34,745 bases of DNA from Pseudomonadota bacterium (GTDB lineage: Bacteria > Pseudomonadota > Gammaproteobacteria > Steroidobacterales > Steroidobacteraceae): contig CANGFJ010000006.1 of assembly GCA_947453065.1 (NCBI GenBank), positions 1 through 34,745 of the forward strand, written 5' to 3'. Positions within the stretch are counted from its first letter, which is position 1, and each line of letters starts with the position of its first letter. A program made the position numbers and the translations under genes. The notes beneath the pieces were generated by a model that saw nothing but the letters and a program-made list of their open reading frames with translations, had not been told where the DNA came from and searched no databases. Positions 22,292-30,176 of the stretch are shown here, piece after piece.

Positions 22292-23344
22292 TCAAGGCTC
22301 CTCGTTGCGGGGTGCGCCGTCCCGGGCCGCATAGCGGCGGGCCAGCCATGCACAGACCATAAGCTGCATCTGGTGGAAAATCATGACGGGTAATACGGCG
22401 GCTCCCACCTCGGGACCTGGAAACAATACGCGGGCCATGGGCACGCCGCTGACCAGGCTCTTGAGCGAGCCACAGAAGACGATGGCGACCTCGTCTTCGC
22501 GGGAGAAACCCAGCAGGCGCGCGCCGAAGGCGGTCAGCAGCACCGCGACGGTGAACAGCGTGGCGCAGAGCGCCGTCAGCACCAGCAGCGTAGGGACAGG
22601 CACGTGTTGCCAGATGCCGGCGATAACGGCAGCCGAAAAGGCGCTGTAGACCGCCAGCACGATGGTGCCGCGGTCGATATACGACAGGATGGCCTTCTGC
22701 CGGGCGGCCCAGCTGCCCAGCCACGGCCGCAAGAGATGGCCGATCACGAAGGGGGCCAGCAGCTGCAGGAAAATCTTCCAGACGCCCGAGAACGACACCC
22801 CTGCGCCCTGCGCATGGGCCAGCAGCCCGACGATCAGCGGCGTCAGGGCGATACCCAGCAGGTTCGACGCAGCGGCCGAGGCCACCGTCGCCGCCACGTT
22901 GCCGCGGGCCATCGACGTGAAGGCAATGGACGACTGCACGGTGGAAGGCAGGGCGCACAGGAACAGCACGCCCACCCACAAGGGCTGGGGCAGCAGCTGT
23001 GGGAAGGCCGTGGCCAGGCCGAAGCCCAGCAGCGGGAACATCACGAACGTCATGGCCAGGATCTTCAGGTGCAGGCGCCAGTGCAGCACGGCAGCCAACA
23101 CGTTGTCGCGCGGCAGGCGCACGCCATGGAGGAAGAACAGGAACATGATGGCGGCCGTGGCGACGTATCCCAGCAGGCCGGCAAGGGCACCGCCTACCGG
23201 GAAGACCGTGGCCATGACAATCGTCAGCAGCAGGACCGCGATGAACGGGTCCGGAATCAGTTTTCGCAAGGTAGGGATACCCAGACGGGGAGGCGCGGAT
23301 CTTCGACCTTGCTGGCTGACGGCGTCAATCCACGCAAATTGCAT
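22292..23344 (-). CDS. YfeH-like transporter (bile acid:sodium symporter family)
   Basis: About 350 residues with nine to ten hydrophobic segments. It matches Escherichia coli YfeH along its length: FFLHGVRLPRDNV, HWRLHLKIL, LCALPSTVQSSIAFTSMARGNVAA, VFCGSLKSLVSGVPMARVLFP and MIFHQMQLMVCAWLARRY. The family moves organic anions with sodium; YfeH's own substrate is unknown. I give the ATG at 23344; a TTG at 23269 would start at RKLIPDPF, where YfeH begins, and would leave a normal intergenic gap to the divergent ABC gene, so it may be the true start. No good ribosome binding site decides. It is followed after 2 nt by the HD-domain gene. Confidence 0.85.
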   Translation of the reverse strand: MQFAWIDAVSQQGRRSAPPRLGIPTLRKLIPDPFIAVLLLTIVMATVFPVGGALAGLLGYVATAAIMFLFFLHGVRLPRDNVLAAVLHWRLHLKILAMTFVMFPLLGFGLATAFPQLLPQPLWVGVLFLCALPSTVQSSIAFTSMARGNVAATVASAAASNLLGIALTPLIVGLLAHAQGAGVSFSGVWKIFLQLLAPFVIGHLLRPWLGSWAARQKAILSYIDRGTIVLAVYSAFSAAVIAGIWQHVPVPTLLVLTALCATLFTVAVLLTAFGARLLGFSREDEVAIVFCGSLKSLVSGVPMARVLFPGPEVGAAVLPVMIFHQMQLMVCAWLARRYAARDGAPRNEEP

Positions 23345-23350
23345 TAGACT
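23345..23350 (+). promoter_or_regulatory. candidate -10 element (TAGACT) for the ABC exporter genes
   Basis: TAGACT followed by CTGGCTCAAAT and then the ATG at 23360. A start of transcription at the usual distance would fall 2-3 bases before the ATG, giving a nearly leaderless message, which fits the lack of a ribosome binding site. Compare the TAGACT elements at 19603 and 31654. Confidence 0.35.
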
Positions 23351-23359
23351 CTGGCTCAA

Positions 23360-24277
23360 ATGCATGCGCTATCAGTCCGGGGTCTGGCCAAGACCTACAA
23401 GAACGGTGTCCAGGCCCTGAAAGGGGTCGATCTGGATGTGGAAGAAGGTGACTTCTTCGCCATGCTGGGGCCCAACGGCGCCGGCAAGACCACCCTCATC
23501 GGCATCGTCACCTCGCTGGTGACCAAGTCTGCCGGCCAGGTAAAGGTCTTTGGCTACGACATCGACACCGACCTGGAGCGGGCCAAGGCCTGCATCGGCG
23601 TCGTGCCGCAGGAAATCAACTTCAACATGTTCGAGTCGCCGGAGACCATCCTGGTCAACCAGGCAGGCTTCTACGGCATCGAACGTGGCCTGGCGCGCGA
23701 GCGCGCCGAGAAGTACCTCCGGCAGCTGGACCTGTGGGAGAAGCGCAAGAGCATGGCACGCGCGCTCTCGGGTGGCATGAAGCGCCGCCTGATGATCGCC
23801 CGCGCGCTGATGCACGAGCCGAAGCTGCTGATCCTCGACGAGCCCACCGCCGGCGTGGACATCGAGATCCGCCGATCGATGTGGGAATTCCTGCGCGAGA
23901 TCAACGAGCGCGGCACGACGATCATCCTGACGACGCATTACCTCGAAGAAGCCGAGTCGATGTGCCGCAACATCGTGATCGTCGATGGCGGGCGCATCAT
24001 CGAGCGCGATCGCATGAGCAACCTGCTGCGCAAGCTGCAGACCGAGAGTTTCATCCTGAGCCTGCGCAACCCGCTGGCCAGCGCGCCGCAGCTCGAGGGC
24101 TGCCGCGTCACCCTGGTGGATGACCACACGCTGGATGTGGAAGTGTCCAAGGGCCAGAGCCTCAACGAGATCTTTGCGCGCCTCTCGGCGCAGGGGATCG
24201 ACGTGCAGAGCATGCGCAACAAGGTCAACCGCCTCGAAGAGATGTTCATGCGGCTGGTGGAGAATCGTCCCGTATGA
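23360..24277 (+). CDS. ABC-2 type exporter, ATP-binding protein (YadG-like)
   Basis: 305 residues. Walker A GPNGAGKT is at 37-44, the signature LSGGM at 136-140, Walker B LLILDEP at 156-162 and the switch His at 193. It closely follows Escherichia coli YadG in sequence and in being paired with a YadH-like permease; the substrate of YadGH is not known. The roughly 100 residues after the ATPase core (SFILSLRNPLASAPQLEG onwards) are the usual C-terminal extension. The stop overlaps the permease start by 4 nt. No ribosome binding site is visible before ATG 23360. Confidence 0.92.
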   Translation: MHALSVRGLAKTYKNGVQALKGVDLDVEEGDFFAMLGPNGAGKTTLIGIVTSLVTKSAGQVKVFGYDIDTDLERAKACIGVVPQEINFNMFESPETILVNQAGFYGIERGLARERAEKYLRQLDLWEKRKSMARALSGGMKRRLMIARALMHEPKLLILDEPTAGVDIEIRRSMWEFLREINERGTTIILTTHYLEEAESMCRNIVIVDGGRIIERDRMSNLLRKLQTESFILSLRNPLASAPQLEGCRVTLVDDHTLDVEVSKGQSLNEIFARLSAQGIDVQSMRNKVNRLEEMFMRLVENRPV

Positions 24278-25065
24278 ACACCCAGGCACTGTCTCTGGCC
24301 ACGATCCGCCGCATTGGCCTGCGCACCATCATCATCCGGGAATACAGCCGCATCGTGCGTATCTGGGCGCAGACGCTGGTGCCCTCGGCGGTCACCGCGA
24401 CGCTGTACTTCGTCATTTTCGGCAGCCTGATCGGCCGCCGCATCGGCGACATGGGCGGTTATGACTACCGCGCCTACCTTGCGCCGGGCCTGATCATGAT
24501 GTCGGTCATCACCAACTCCTACGGCAACGTGGTGTCGTCGTTCTTCGGCGCGAAGTTCGGCAAGCACATCGAAGAGCTGCTGGTCTCGCCGCTGCCCAAC
24601 TGGATCATCGTCACCGGCTATGTCTGCGGCGGTTTGATCCGCGGCATTCTGGTGGGCATGGTGGTGACGGCCGTGGCGCTGTTCTTCACGCATCTGCATG
24701 TGCACCACGTGGGCATCATCATCGCAGCAGTGCTGCTGACCTCGGCGGTGTTCTCGCTGTGTGGCTTCATCAACGCCGTGTTCGCCAAGAACTTCGACCA
24801 GGTGAACTGGATCCCGGCCTTTGTGCTGACCCCGCTGACCTATTTCGGCGGCGTGTTCTACTCGGTGTCACTGCTGCCGGAGTGGGCGCAGGCGATATCG
24901 ATGGCCAACCCGATCCTGCACATGGTCAATGCCTTCCGCTATGGCTTCCTGGGCACTTCCGACGTCAACGTGGTCGGTGCGTTCTCGATCATGGCAGTGT
25001 GCGTCGTCGGGCTGTTTGGCTGGGCCGTGCTGCTGATGAACCGCGGAACCGGCACCCGTGACTGA
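24274..25065 (+). CDS. ABC-2 type exporter, permease (YadH-like)
   Basis: 263 residues with six predicted membrane segments, for example [20 protein letters not shown] and [20 protein letters not shown]. The ABC-2 permease signature region is [21 protein letters not shown], with [17 protein letters not shown] after it, as in YadH. It forms the membrane dimer driven by the upstream ATPase. Its ATG overlaps the ATPase stop (ATGA), and its last codons overlap the pyrF GTG start by 8 nt, so all three genes are probably translated from one message. Confidence 0.92.
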   Translation: MNTQALSLATIRRIGLRTIIIREYSRIVRIWAQTLVPSAVTATLYFVIFGSLIGRRIGDMGGYDYRAYLAPGLIMMSVITNSYGNVVSSFFGAKFGKHIEELLVSPLPNWIIVTGYVCGGLIRGILVGMVVTAVALFFTHLHVHHVGIIIAAVLLTSAVFSLCGFINAVFAKNFDQVNWIPAFVLTPLTYFGGVFYSVSLLPEWAQAISMANPILHMVNAFRYGFLGTSDVNVVGAFSIMAVCVVGLFGWAVLLMNRGTGTRD

Positions 25066-25879
25066 CGCGCGCTTCATCGCGCGCGTCTATGCGGCGGCCG
25101 ACCGGCACCAGTCCCTGGTGTGCGTCGGCCTGGACCCGGAGCCGGAGAAATTTCCGGCCAGCCTGCGCAACGCGCCGCGGGCGATCTTCGAGTTCAACCG
25201 TCGCATCATCGATGCCACGGCGGACTACGCCTGCTGCTTCAAGCCGCAGTTTGCGCACTATGCCGCGCTGTCTGCCGAAGACCAGCTGCTCGACACCATC
25301 CGCTATATCCATGAACAGCACCCGGGCCTGCCGGTGATCCTGGATTCCAAGCGTGGCGACATCGGCAACACCGCCGAGAAGTACGCGCAGGAATCGTTCG
25401 TGCGCTATGGGGCCGACGCGGTCACCGTGAACCCCTATATGGGCGGCGACACGGTGACGCCCTACCTCAAGTGGGCAGACCGGGGCGTGGTCATTCTGTG
25501 CCGCACGTCCAACCCGGGCGCGCGCGACTTCCAGGACCTGCAGGTCGACGGCAAGCGCCTCTATCGCATCGTCGCCGAGCGGGTCGCGCAGGCCTGGAAC
25601 GCCGGCGGCAACTGCCTGCTGGTCGTCGGTGCGACCTATCCGCAGGAGCTGGCGGAGATCCGTGCAGTGGTGGGCGACCTGCCGTTCCTGGTGCCGGGCA
25701 TCGGCGCGCAGGGGGGTGACGTCGAAGCGGCGGTGAAGGCAGGGCGCACGGCCGATGGCCGCGGCCTGCTCATCAATTCGTCGCGCGGCATCCTGTATGC
25801 CAGCCAGGGCGAGGACTTCGCCGAGGCAGCCCGCGCTGCGGCGCTGGCCCTGCGCGACCAGATCAACCGCTACCGCTGA
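25058..25879 (+). CDS. pyrF: orotidine 5'-phosphate decarboxylase
   Basis: 273 residues. PyrF converts OMP to UMP, the last step of pyrimidine synthesis. The active-site segment [18 protein letters not shown] (93-110, with Asp96, Lys98 and Asp101) identifies the longer type 2 subgroup of this TIM-barrel family, and the phosphate-binding end is PGIGAQGGD. The start is GTG 25058, overlapping the permease stop. Its placement after an ABC exporter seems incidental. It converges with psd, whose stop lies 16 bp away. Confidence 0.94.
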   Translation: MTDARFIARVYAAADRHQSLVCVGLDPEPEKFPASLRNAPRAIFEFNRRIIDATADYACCFKPQFAHYAALSAEDQLLDTIRYIHEQHPGLPVILDSKRGDIGNTAEKYAQESFVRYGADAVTVNPYMGGDTVTPYLKWADRGVVILCRTSNPGARDFQDLQVDGKRLYRIVAERVAQAWNAGGNCLLVVGATYPQELAEIRAVVGDLPFLVPGIGAQGGDVEAAVKAGRTADGRGLLINSSRGILYASQGEDFAEAARAAALALRDQINRYR

Positions 25880-25895
25880 GCTTCCGCGGCCAGGC

Positions 25896-26735
25896 TCAGG
25901 GCAGGCGCACCAGGCCCTGCCCCATGCGCACACGCGCCCCGGTGCTGACGCCCTCGCAGGGCGTGCAGCCTGCGGGCAGAAACACGATGATCGTCGAGCC
26001 GTGCTCGAACCAGCCCATTTCCTGGCCTTTTTTCTGCGTGACGTCGCAGGGGATAACGTTGGCCCCCCGATACCGAAGGTGCAGCAGCACGTTGAGGAAG
26101 TGCAGGCGCAGGCTGGCCACCAGGACGGCGGCAACCGGCACCAGCGTCACGACCGCGCCGCTCGCGGTGAGCGTGGTCTCGATCACCACGCGTTCATTAC
26201 GGCAATACAGTTGCTCGACGCGTTTCAGTGCGATCGGGTTGACGTTCCAGGTGTCCCCGGACACATAGGTGACTTTGTGCACCTGGCAGTCCTGCGGGGC
26301 ATGGAAACGGTGGTACATGCCGGCGGTCAGCCGCAGCGTCACGTACTGGCCGCCCTCATGTTGCGCCACCAGTTTCGGGTCCAGTAGCAGGTCCTGCAGG
26401 CGATAGGGGAAGCCCTTGGCCTGGTAGAGGGCGCCCTGTTCCACGGTGCCTATCGCGCCCACGATGCCGTCGCAGGGGCTGCACAGCACGCCAGGATCCG
26501 TATCAATGGGGCGTGCCCCCTCGCGCAGTTCGCGGGTGAAGGCGTCGTGCAGGCTGCGGAACCGGGTGCGTCCCGCGTCCGCCAGTTCTACGTCGCAGAA
26601 CAGTCTCCAGATCGCGATCGAAGCCGCACGCACGAGCGGCTGCTCGATCTTGCTGAACCAGCCCATGAACAGGGTGAGCGCGCGTCGCGGGATGCGGTTG
26701 GTGACAAGAAAGTTAAGCTCTTCGCGCAGCGTCAT
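25896..26735 (-). CDS. psd: phosphatidylserine decarboxylase proenzyme
   Basis: 279 residues. Psd makes phosphatidylethanolamine in the inner membrane. It is made as a proenzyme that cuts itself between Gly246 and Ser247 of HGST (usually LGST) to give alpha and beta chains and a pyruvoyl group. The protease triad fits Asp89 (SPCDG), His145 (YHRFHAP) and Ser247. Size and motifs match the proteobacterial type-I enzyme (Escherichia coli Psd). The start ATG at 26735 follows GGAG about 7 nt upstream. It diverges from the aminotransferase gene across a 44-bp gap. Confidence 0.94.
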   Translation of the reverse strand: MTLREELNFLVTNRIPRRALTLFMGWFSKIEQPLVRAASIAIWRLFCDVELADAGRTRFRSLHDAFTRELREGARPIDTDPGVLCSPCDGIVGAIGTVEQGALYQAKGFPYRLQDLLLDPKLVAQHEGGQYVTLRLTAGMYHRFHAPQDCQVHKVTYVSGDTWNVNPIALKRVEQLYCRNERVVIETTLTASGAVVTLVPVAAVLVASLRLHFLNVLLHLRYRGANVIPCDVTQKKGQEMGWFEHGSTIIVFLPAGCTPCEGVSTGARVRMGQGLVRLP

Positions 26736-26779
26736 GAGGGCGCAATCTCCTTGTCATACGGTGGGGGTGGAGGAACTTC

Positions 26780-28468
26780 ATGAACACTGCTATCCCTTTG
26801 AATCTGTGTGCCGCGCTGGTCGCGGTATGGCTGGTCCGGCGCCTGTGGGTGCGCCTGCGGCTCTCGCGTGCCAAACACCCGTCACTGACCGGGCATGCCC
26901 GGTGGTCACGGCGCCTGGCCCGCCTGGTGCCGTATTACGCCTATGGTGACGCGGAGATCTTTCGGGCTGATGACGCTCCCGCGGAGGTCGCAGATCGCCG
27001 GCGCGCGGGCTTCGGGCGACTGGCGGACTGCTTCGCGCAGCGCTATGCGCGCAGCGTGGCGGCCACGGCCGAGTTGGACCCATCCATTCCGGACCTGCAG
27101 TTCACGGCCCGCTACCGCGTGCCGTATCAGTTCCGGGAGCTGGTGCGGACGCAGCTGCGCACCGGCAGCGTGCTCGTGCGTTCGGAAGGCGTGCGCGTCA
27201 TCGATGCGGACGGCAATGCCGCGTATGACATCAGCGGCTCCTATGGCGTGAACCTGTTTGGCAACGACTTCTACAAACGCTGCATGCAGCGGGGCGCAGA
27301 GCAGGTCGCTGGCCTGGGGGCCGTGCTGGGGGCCTACCACCCGGTCATGGCCTACAACCTGCGGCGCCTGCGCGAGATCTCGGGTTTCGAGCAGGCCTCG
27401 TTCCACATGTCGGGCACCGAGGCGGTGATGCAGGCCGTTCGCCTGGCGCACTACCACACGGGTCGCTCGAAGCTGGTGCGCTTCTGTGGCGCCTACCATG
27501 GCTGGTGGGGTGACGTGCAGCCCGGCATCGGCAACCCGCAGACGGCCCGCGACACGTACACCCTGCGTGACGACGACCCGCGCACCCTGCGTGTGCTGGA
27601 GACCCGCAAGGACATTGCCTGCGTGCTGGTGAATCCGCTGCAGGCCCTGCACCCCAATGCCAGCGCGCCGTCCGACTCCTCGCTGCTGGACAGTTCGCGT
27701 CGTGCGCACTTCGACCGCGCAGCCTATACGCGCTGGCTGCAGCAGTTGCGCGACGTCTGCACGCGGCGGGGCATTGTGCTGATCTTCGACGAGGTGTTCG
27801 TCGGGTTCCGGCTCGCACCGGGCGGTGCGCAGGAATACTTCGGCGTGCGTCCTGACCTGGTGACCTATGGCAAGACGCTGGGCGGCGGCCTGCCGGTGGG
27901 CGTGGTCTGCGGTCCGGCGCACCTCATGAAGCGCTACCGCGACGAGCGGCCGGCCGATATCTGCTTCGCGCGCGGCACCTTCAACTCGCACCCCCACGTC
28001 ATGGGTGCCATGCACGAGTTCCTGCAGTTCCTGGAGACAGATACGGCGCGTGGCCTCTATCTGGGCATGGACGACTTGTGGAACCAGCGGGCCAGCGCAC
28101 TGAACCAGCGGTTCGAGTCAGCGGGCTTGCCCGTGAAGATCGCCAACATGGGATCGATCTGGACAGTCTTCTACACCCGCCCCTCGCGCTACAACTGGAT
28201 GCTGCAGTACTACCTGCGTGCAGAGGGCCTGCACCTGGGCTGGATCGGAACCGGTCGCTTCATCTTCAGCCTGGACTACACCGAGGCGGACTTTGCCGCC
28301 GTCGCCGATCGGATGGTGGCAGCCGCCACCGCGATGGAGGCCGATGGATGGTGGTGGAGCGACGGGCACCTGACGGACAAGGCCATCAGGCGCCGCGTGC
28401 TCCGCGAGATGCGTCAGTCCTGGTGGCGGGCGTGCATCGGGTCGATCAGTTCGCCGCGCAGCAGGTAG
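26780..28468 (+). CDS. membrane-anchored class III aminotransferase (glutamate-1-semialdehyde-mutase-like)
   Basis: 562 residues, about 130 longer than usual. A hydrophobic segment at residues 5-22 followed by Arg-rich sequence suggests an inner-membrane anchor with the enzyme in the cytoplasm. The PLP domain has SGTEAVMQAVRLA (211-223), YHGWWGD (239-245), LIFDEVFVGFR with Asp337, and the Schiff-base Lys365 in TYGKTLGGGLP, all closest to glutamate-1-semialdehyde aminomutases. It is not a typical HemL, because of the anchor, the roughly 120-residue N-terminal extension and the C-terminal tail. Its lipid-gene neighbours suggest a membrane-associated amine substrate, but this is inference. GGAGG lies 6 nt before the ATG. 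Its 3' end overlaps the convergent DUF962-like gene by 55 bp. Confidence 0.8.
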   Translation: MNTAIPLNLCAALVAVWLVRRLWVRLRLSRAKHPSLTGHARWSRRLARLVPYYAYGDAEIFRADDAPAEVADRRRAGFGRLADCFAQRYARSVAATAELDPSIPDLQFTARYRVPYQFRELVRTQLRTGSVLVRSEGVRVIDADGNAAYDISGSYGVNLFGNDFYKRCMQRGAEQVAGLGAVLGAYHPVMAYNLRRLREISGFEQASFHMSGTEAVMQAVRLAHYHTGRSKLVRFCGAYHGWWGDVQPGIGNPQTARDTYTLRDDDPRTLRVLETRKDIACVLVNPLQALHPNASAPSDSSLLDSSRRAHFDRAAYTRWLQQLRDVCTRRGIVLIFDEVFVGFRLAPGGAQEYFGVRPDLVTYGKTLGGGLPVGVVCGPAHLMKRYRDERPADICFARGTFNSHPHVMGAMHEFLQFLETDTARGLYLGMDDLWNQRASALNQRFESAGLPVKIANMGSIWTVFYTRPSRYNWMLQYYLRAEGLHLGWIGTGRFIFSLDYTEADFAAVADRMVAAATAMEADGWWWSDGHLTDKAIRRRVLREMRQSWWRACIGSISSPRSR

Positions 28469-29022
28469 AGCGGCGAGCGGTAGTACAGCTTCGCGTCGTG
28501 GAAGGGGTCGGTGATGATCTTGCTGGCCCATGCCACGCCGGCCATCACGCCCTGCTGCACGAACAGCTGCGCCGTGCGGAACAACAGGCCGGCCACGCCG
28601 ACCGTCAGCCAGAGGTAACCGACCTGGTGCGCAAAGGCGTTCAGGCTGTCGGCCGGCGTCAGCAACCCAAATAGCGTCGGGTCGGCCAGTAGCAGCCCGG
28701 GCGACAGGGCCCAGACGGCCATCAGCACGATCTTGCGGCGCAGGTTGTACCCGACCTTGATCTCTTCCTTGTGCTCATGCGTGGCCTGGTTTGCGTCGTC
28801 GTAGCCTTTAGGCTCGAAGAAAAAGTGACCGGCCTGACGGCTGGTCATCGACAGCAGCCACGCCACGAGACCCGCCATCGCGGGATCCACGAACAGCAGC
28901 CCGTAGCTCACGATGAAGCCCAGCGCGCTCACCAGATGCAGCGATTGGTTGATGCGGCTGTGGTGGTAGTAACGGTGATCGTCCCAGCGCTGGACGCGCA
29001 GTGTCTCGCGGAAACCCGGCAT
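28414..29022 (-). CDS. DUF962/Mpo1-like membrane protein
   Basis: 202 residues with about four membrane segments. The N-terminal HSRINQSLH (H21-x3-N25-x3-H29) and the intramembrane QAGHFFFEPKG (His66, Glu70), followed by HEHKEEI (His82, His84), resemble the histidine pattern of DUF962 proteins. Yeast Mpo1, in that family, is an iron-dependent dioxygenase that shortens 2-hydroxy fatty acids. Catalysis here is unproven. The ATG at 29022 has GAGGT 6 nt upstream; a longer frame from 29115 lacks support. It faces the glycosyltransferase gene across 128 bp, and its 3' end overlaps the aminotransferase. Confidence 0.7.
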   Translation of the reverse strand: MPGFRETLRVQRWDDHRYYHHSRINQSLHLVSALGFIVSYGLLFVDPAMAGLVAWLLSMTSRQAGHFFFEPKGYDDANQATHEHKEEIKVGYNLRRKIVLMAVWALSPGLLLADPTLFGLLTPADSLNAFAHQVGYLWLTVGVAGLLFRTAQLFVQQGVMAGVAWASKIITDPFHDAKLYYRSPLYLLRGELIDPMHARHQD

Positions 29023-29108
29023 GACAGAACCTCTACAAGTGACAACGGTGTTGACGTGATATAGCGATAGCGTTGCAGGACGATGACGGTCCTGTTCCGC
29101 AGCCAGCA

Positions 29109-29126
29109 GCGTCACATCCGCGTCAT
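29109..29126 (+). promoter_or_regulatory. Pho-box-like direct repeat before the glycosyltransferase gene
   Basis: GCGTCAC-ATCC-GCGTCAT, two 7-bp repeats with the 11-bp period of PhoB sites (consensus CTGTCAT, 4 bp, CTGTCAY); the GTCA core is kept in both, with 11 of 18 positions matching. A weak -10 (TAGCCT, 29137-29142) lies 10 bp downstream, the spacing of PhoB-activated promoters. Confidence 0.4.
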
Positions 29127-29150
29127 CTGCGCCGGCTAGCCTTCCGACCA

Positions 29151-30155
29151 GTGAAAATACTCATCGCCACTGATGCCTGGCTGCCGCAGACCAACGGCGT
29201 GGTCAATACGCTGCGCCACACCGTCGCCGCACTCGAACGCACCGGGCACACAGTGTCTGTGCTGACGCCCGAACGCTTCCGCACAGTCGCTTGCCCCAGC
29301 TACCCGGAAATTCGCCTGTCCCTGTTTCCCGGTCTTGCGGTCCGGCGCCACATCCGTGAGTTCGCACCGGACGCGATCCATATCGCGACCGAAGGGCCGA
29401 TTGGCCATGCCACACGCCGGCACTGCATCGCGCAGGGGTTGCGGTTCACGACTTCGTATCACACGCAGTTCCCGGAGTACCTGCGCAGTCGTGCGCCCGT
29501 GCCGCTGTCGCTGAGCTATGCCGCTATGCGCCGCTTCCATCGCGCCGGCAGCCACTGCATGGTGAGCACGCCCACCATGCAGGCGCGGCTGGAATCACGC
29601 GGCTTCGACAATATCGTCCGCTGGCAGCGCGGGGTCGACACGGCGCTGTTCCGGCCGCGGGACAAGGGTTTCTTGCAGTTGCCGCGGCCCATTGCGATCT
29701 ATGTGGGGCGCGTCTCGGTGGAGAAGAACCTCGATGCCTTCCTGCGCATGGCCTGGCGCGGCACCAAGCTGGTGGTCGGGGATGGTCCTGAGCGCCAGCG
29801 CCTGCAGGCCCACAATCCCGATGTCGTATTCAGCGGCTACCGGTATGGCGAGGACCTGGCGGCCCACCTGGCCGCCGCGGACGTCATGGTTTTTCCGAGT
29901 CTCACCGACACCTTTGGTCTTGTGAACCTGGAAGCCATGGCCTGTGGAGTGCCAGTCGCTGCGTTCCCGGTAGCGGGGCCTGTGGATGTCATCGATGACG
30001 GAGTGACCGGCGCCCTGGAATGGGATCTGGCCACGGCGGCGCGCCGCGCGCTGCGGATGTCGCCGGCCGCCTGCCGGGATCGGGCGTTGCGCGCCGACTG
30101 GAATGCCAGCACGCGGGAGTTTGAATCCCACCTGGTGATTTGCCGCGCAACCTGA
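29151..30155 (+). CDS. GT4 glycosyltransferase, Agt-like (diacylglycerol glycosyltransferase candidate)
   Basis: 334 residues, two-domain GT-B fold. The N-terminal DAWLPQTNGVVNTL, IHIATEGPIG (76-85) and SYHTQFPEYL (102-111) are typical of the Agt/MgtA group. The C-terminal donor site shows IYVGRVSVEKNL (183-194), VVGDGPER (208-215) and TDTFGLVNLEAMACGVPVAA (252-271). Proteins of this group make glycolipids from diacylglycerol during phosphate starvation in Agrobacterium, where agt neighbours plcP as here. The sugar cannot be told. The start is GTG 29151, with no ribosome binding site; a PhoB-type promoter just upstream would give a nearly leaderless message. The metallophosphoesterase gene follows after 21 nt. 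Confidence 0.85.
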   Translation: MKILIATDAWLPQTNGVVNTLRHTVAALERTGHTVSVLTPERFRTVACPSYPEIRLSLFPGLAVRRHIREFAPDAIHIATEGPIGHATRRHCIAQGLRFTTSYHTQFPEYLRSRAPVPLSLSYAAMRRFHRAGSHCMVSTPTMQARLESRGFDNIVRWQRGVDTALFRPRDKGFLQLPRPIAIYVGRVSVEKNLDAFLRMAWRGTKLVVGDGPERQRLQAHNPDVVFSGYRYGEDLAAHLAAADVMVFPSLTDTFGLVNLEAMACGVPVAAFPVAGPVDVIDDGVTGALEWDLATAARRALRMSPAACRDRALRADWNASTREFESHLVICRAT

Positions 30156-30176
30156 CGTACTGCCTAGGAGAGACCG

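Noticed and set aside
25877-25898. Inverted repeat TGAGC ... GCTCA between pyrF and psd
   Set aside because: A 5-bp stem without a T-run; likely chance.
26780-28468. Assignment of the aminotransferase as HemL (tetrapyrrole synthesis)
   Set aside because: PLP motifs match, but the membrane anchor, the long N-terminal extension and the lipid-gene context differ from HemL.
29016-29046. TTGTCAC and CTGTCAT on the minus strand before the DUF962-like gene, resembling Pho half-sites
   Set aside because: The two copies are 18 bp apart, not a multiple of 11, and one overlaps the start codon.
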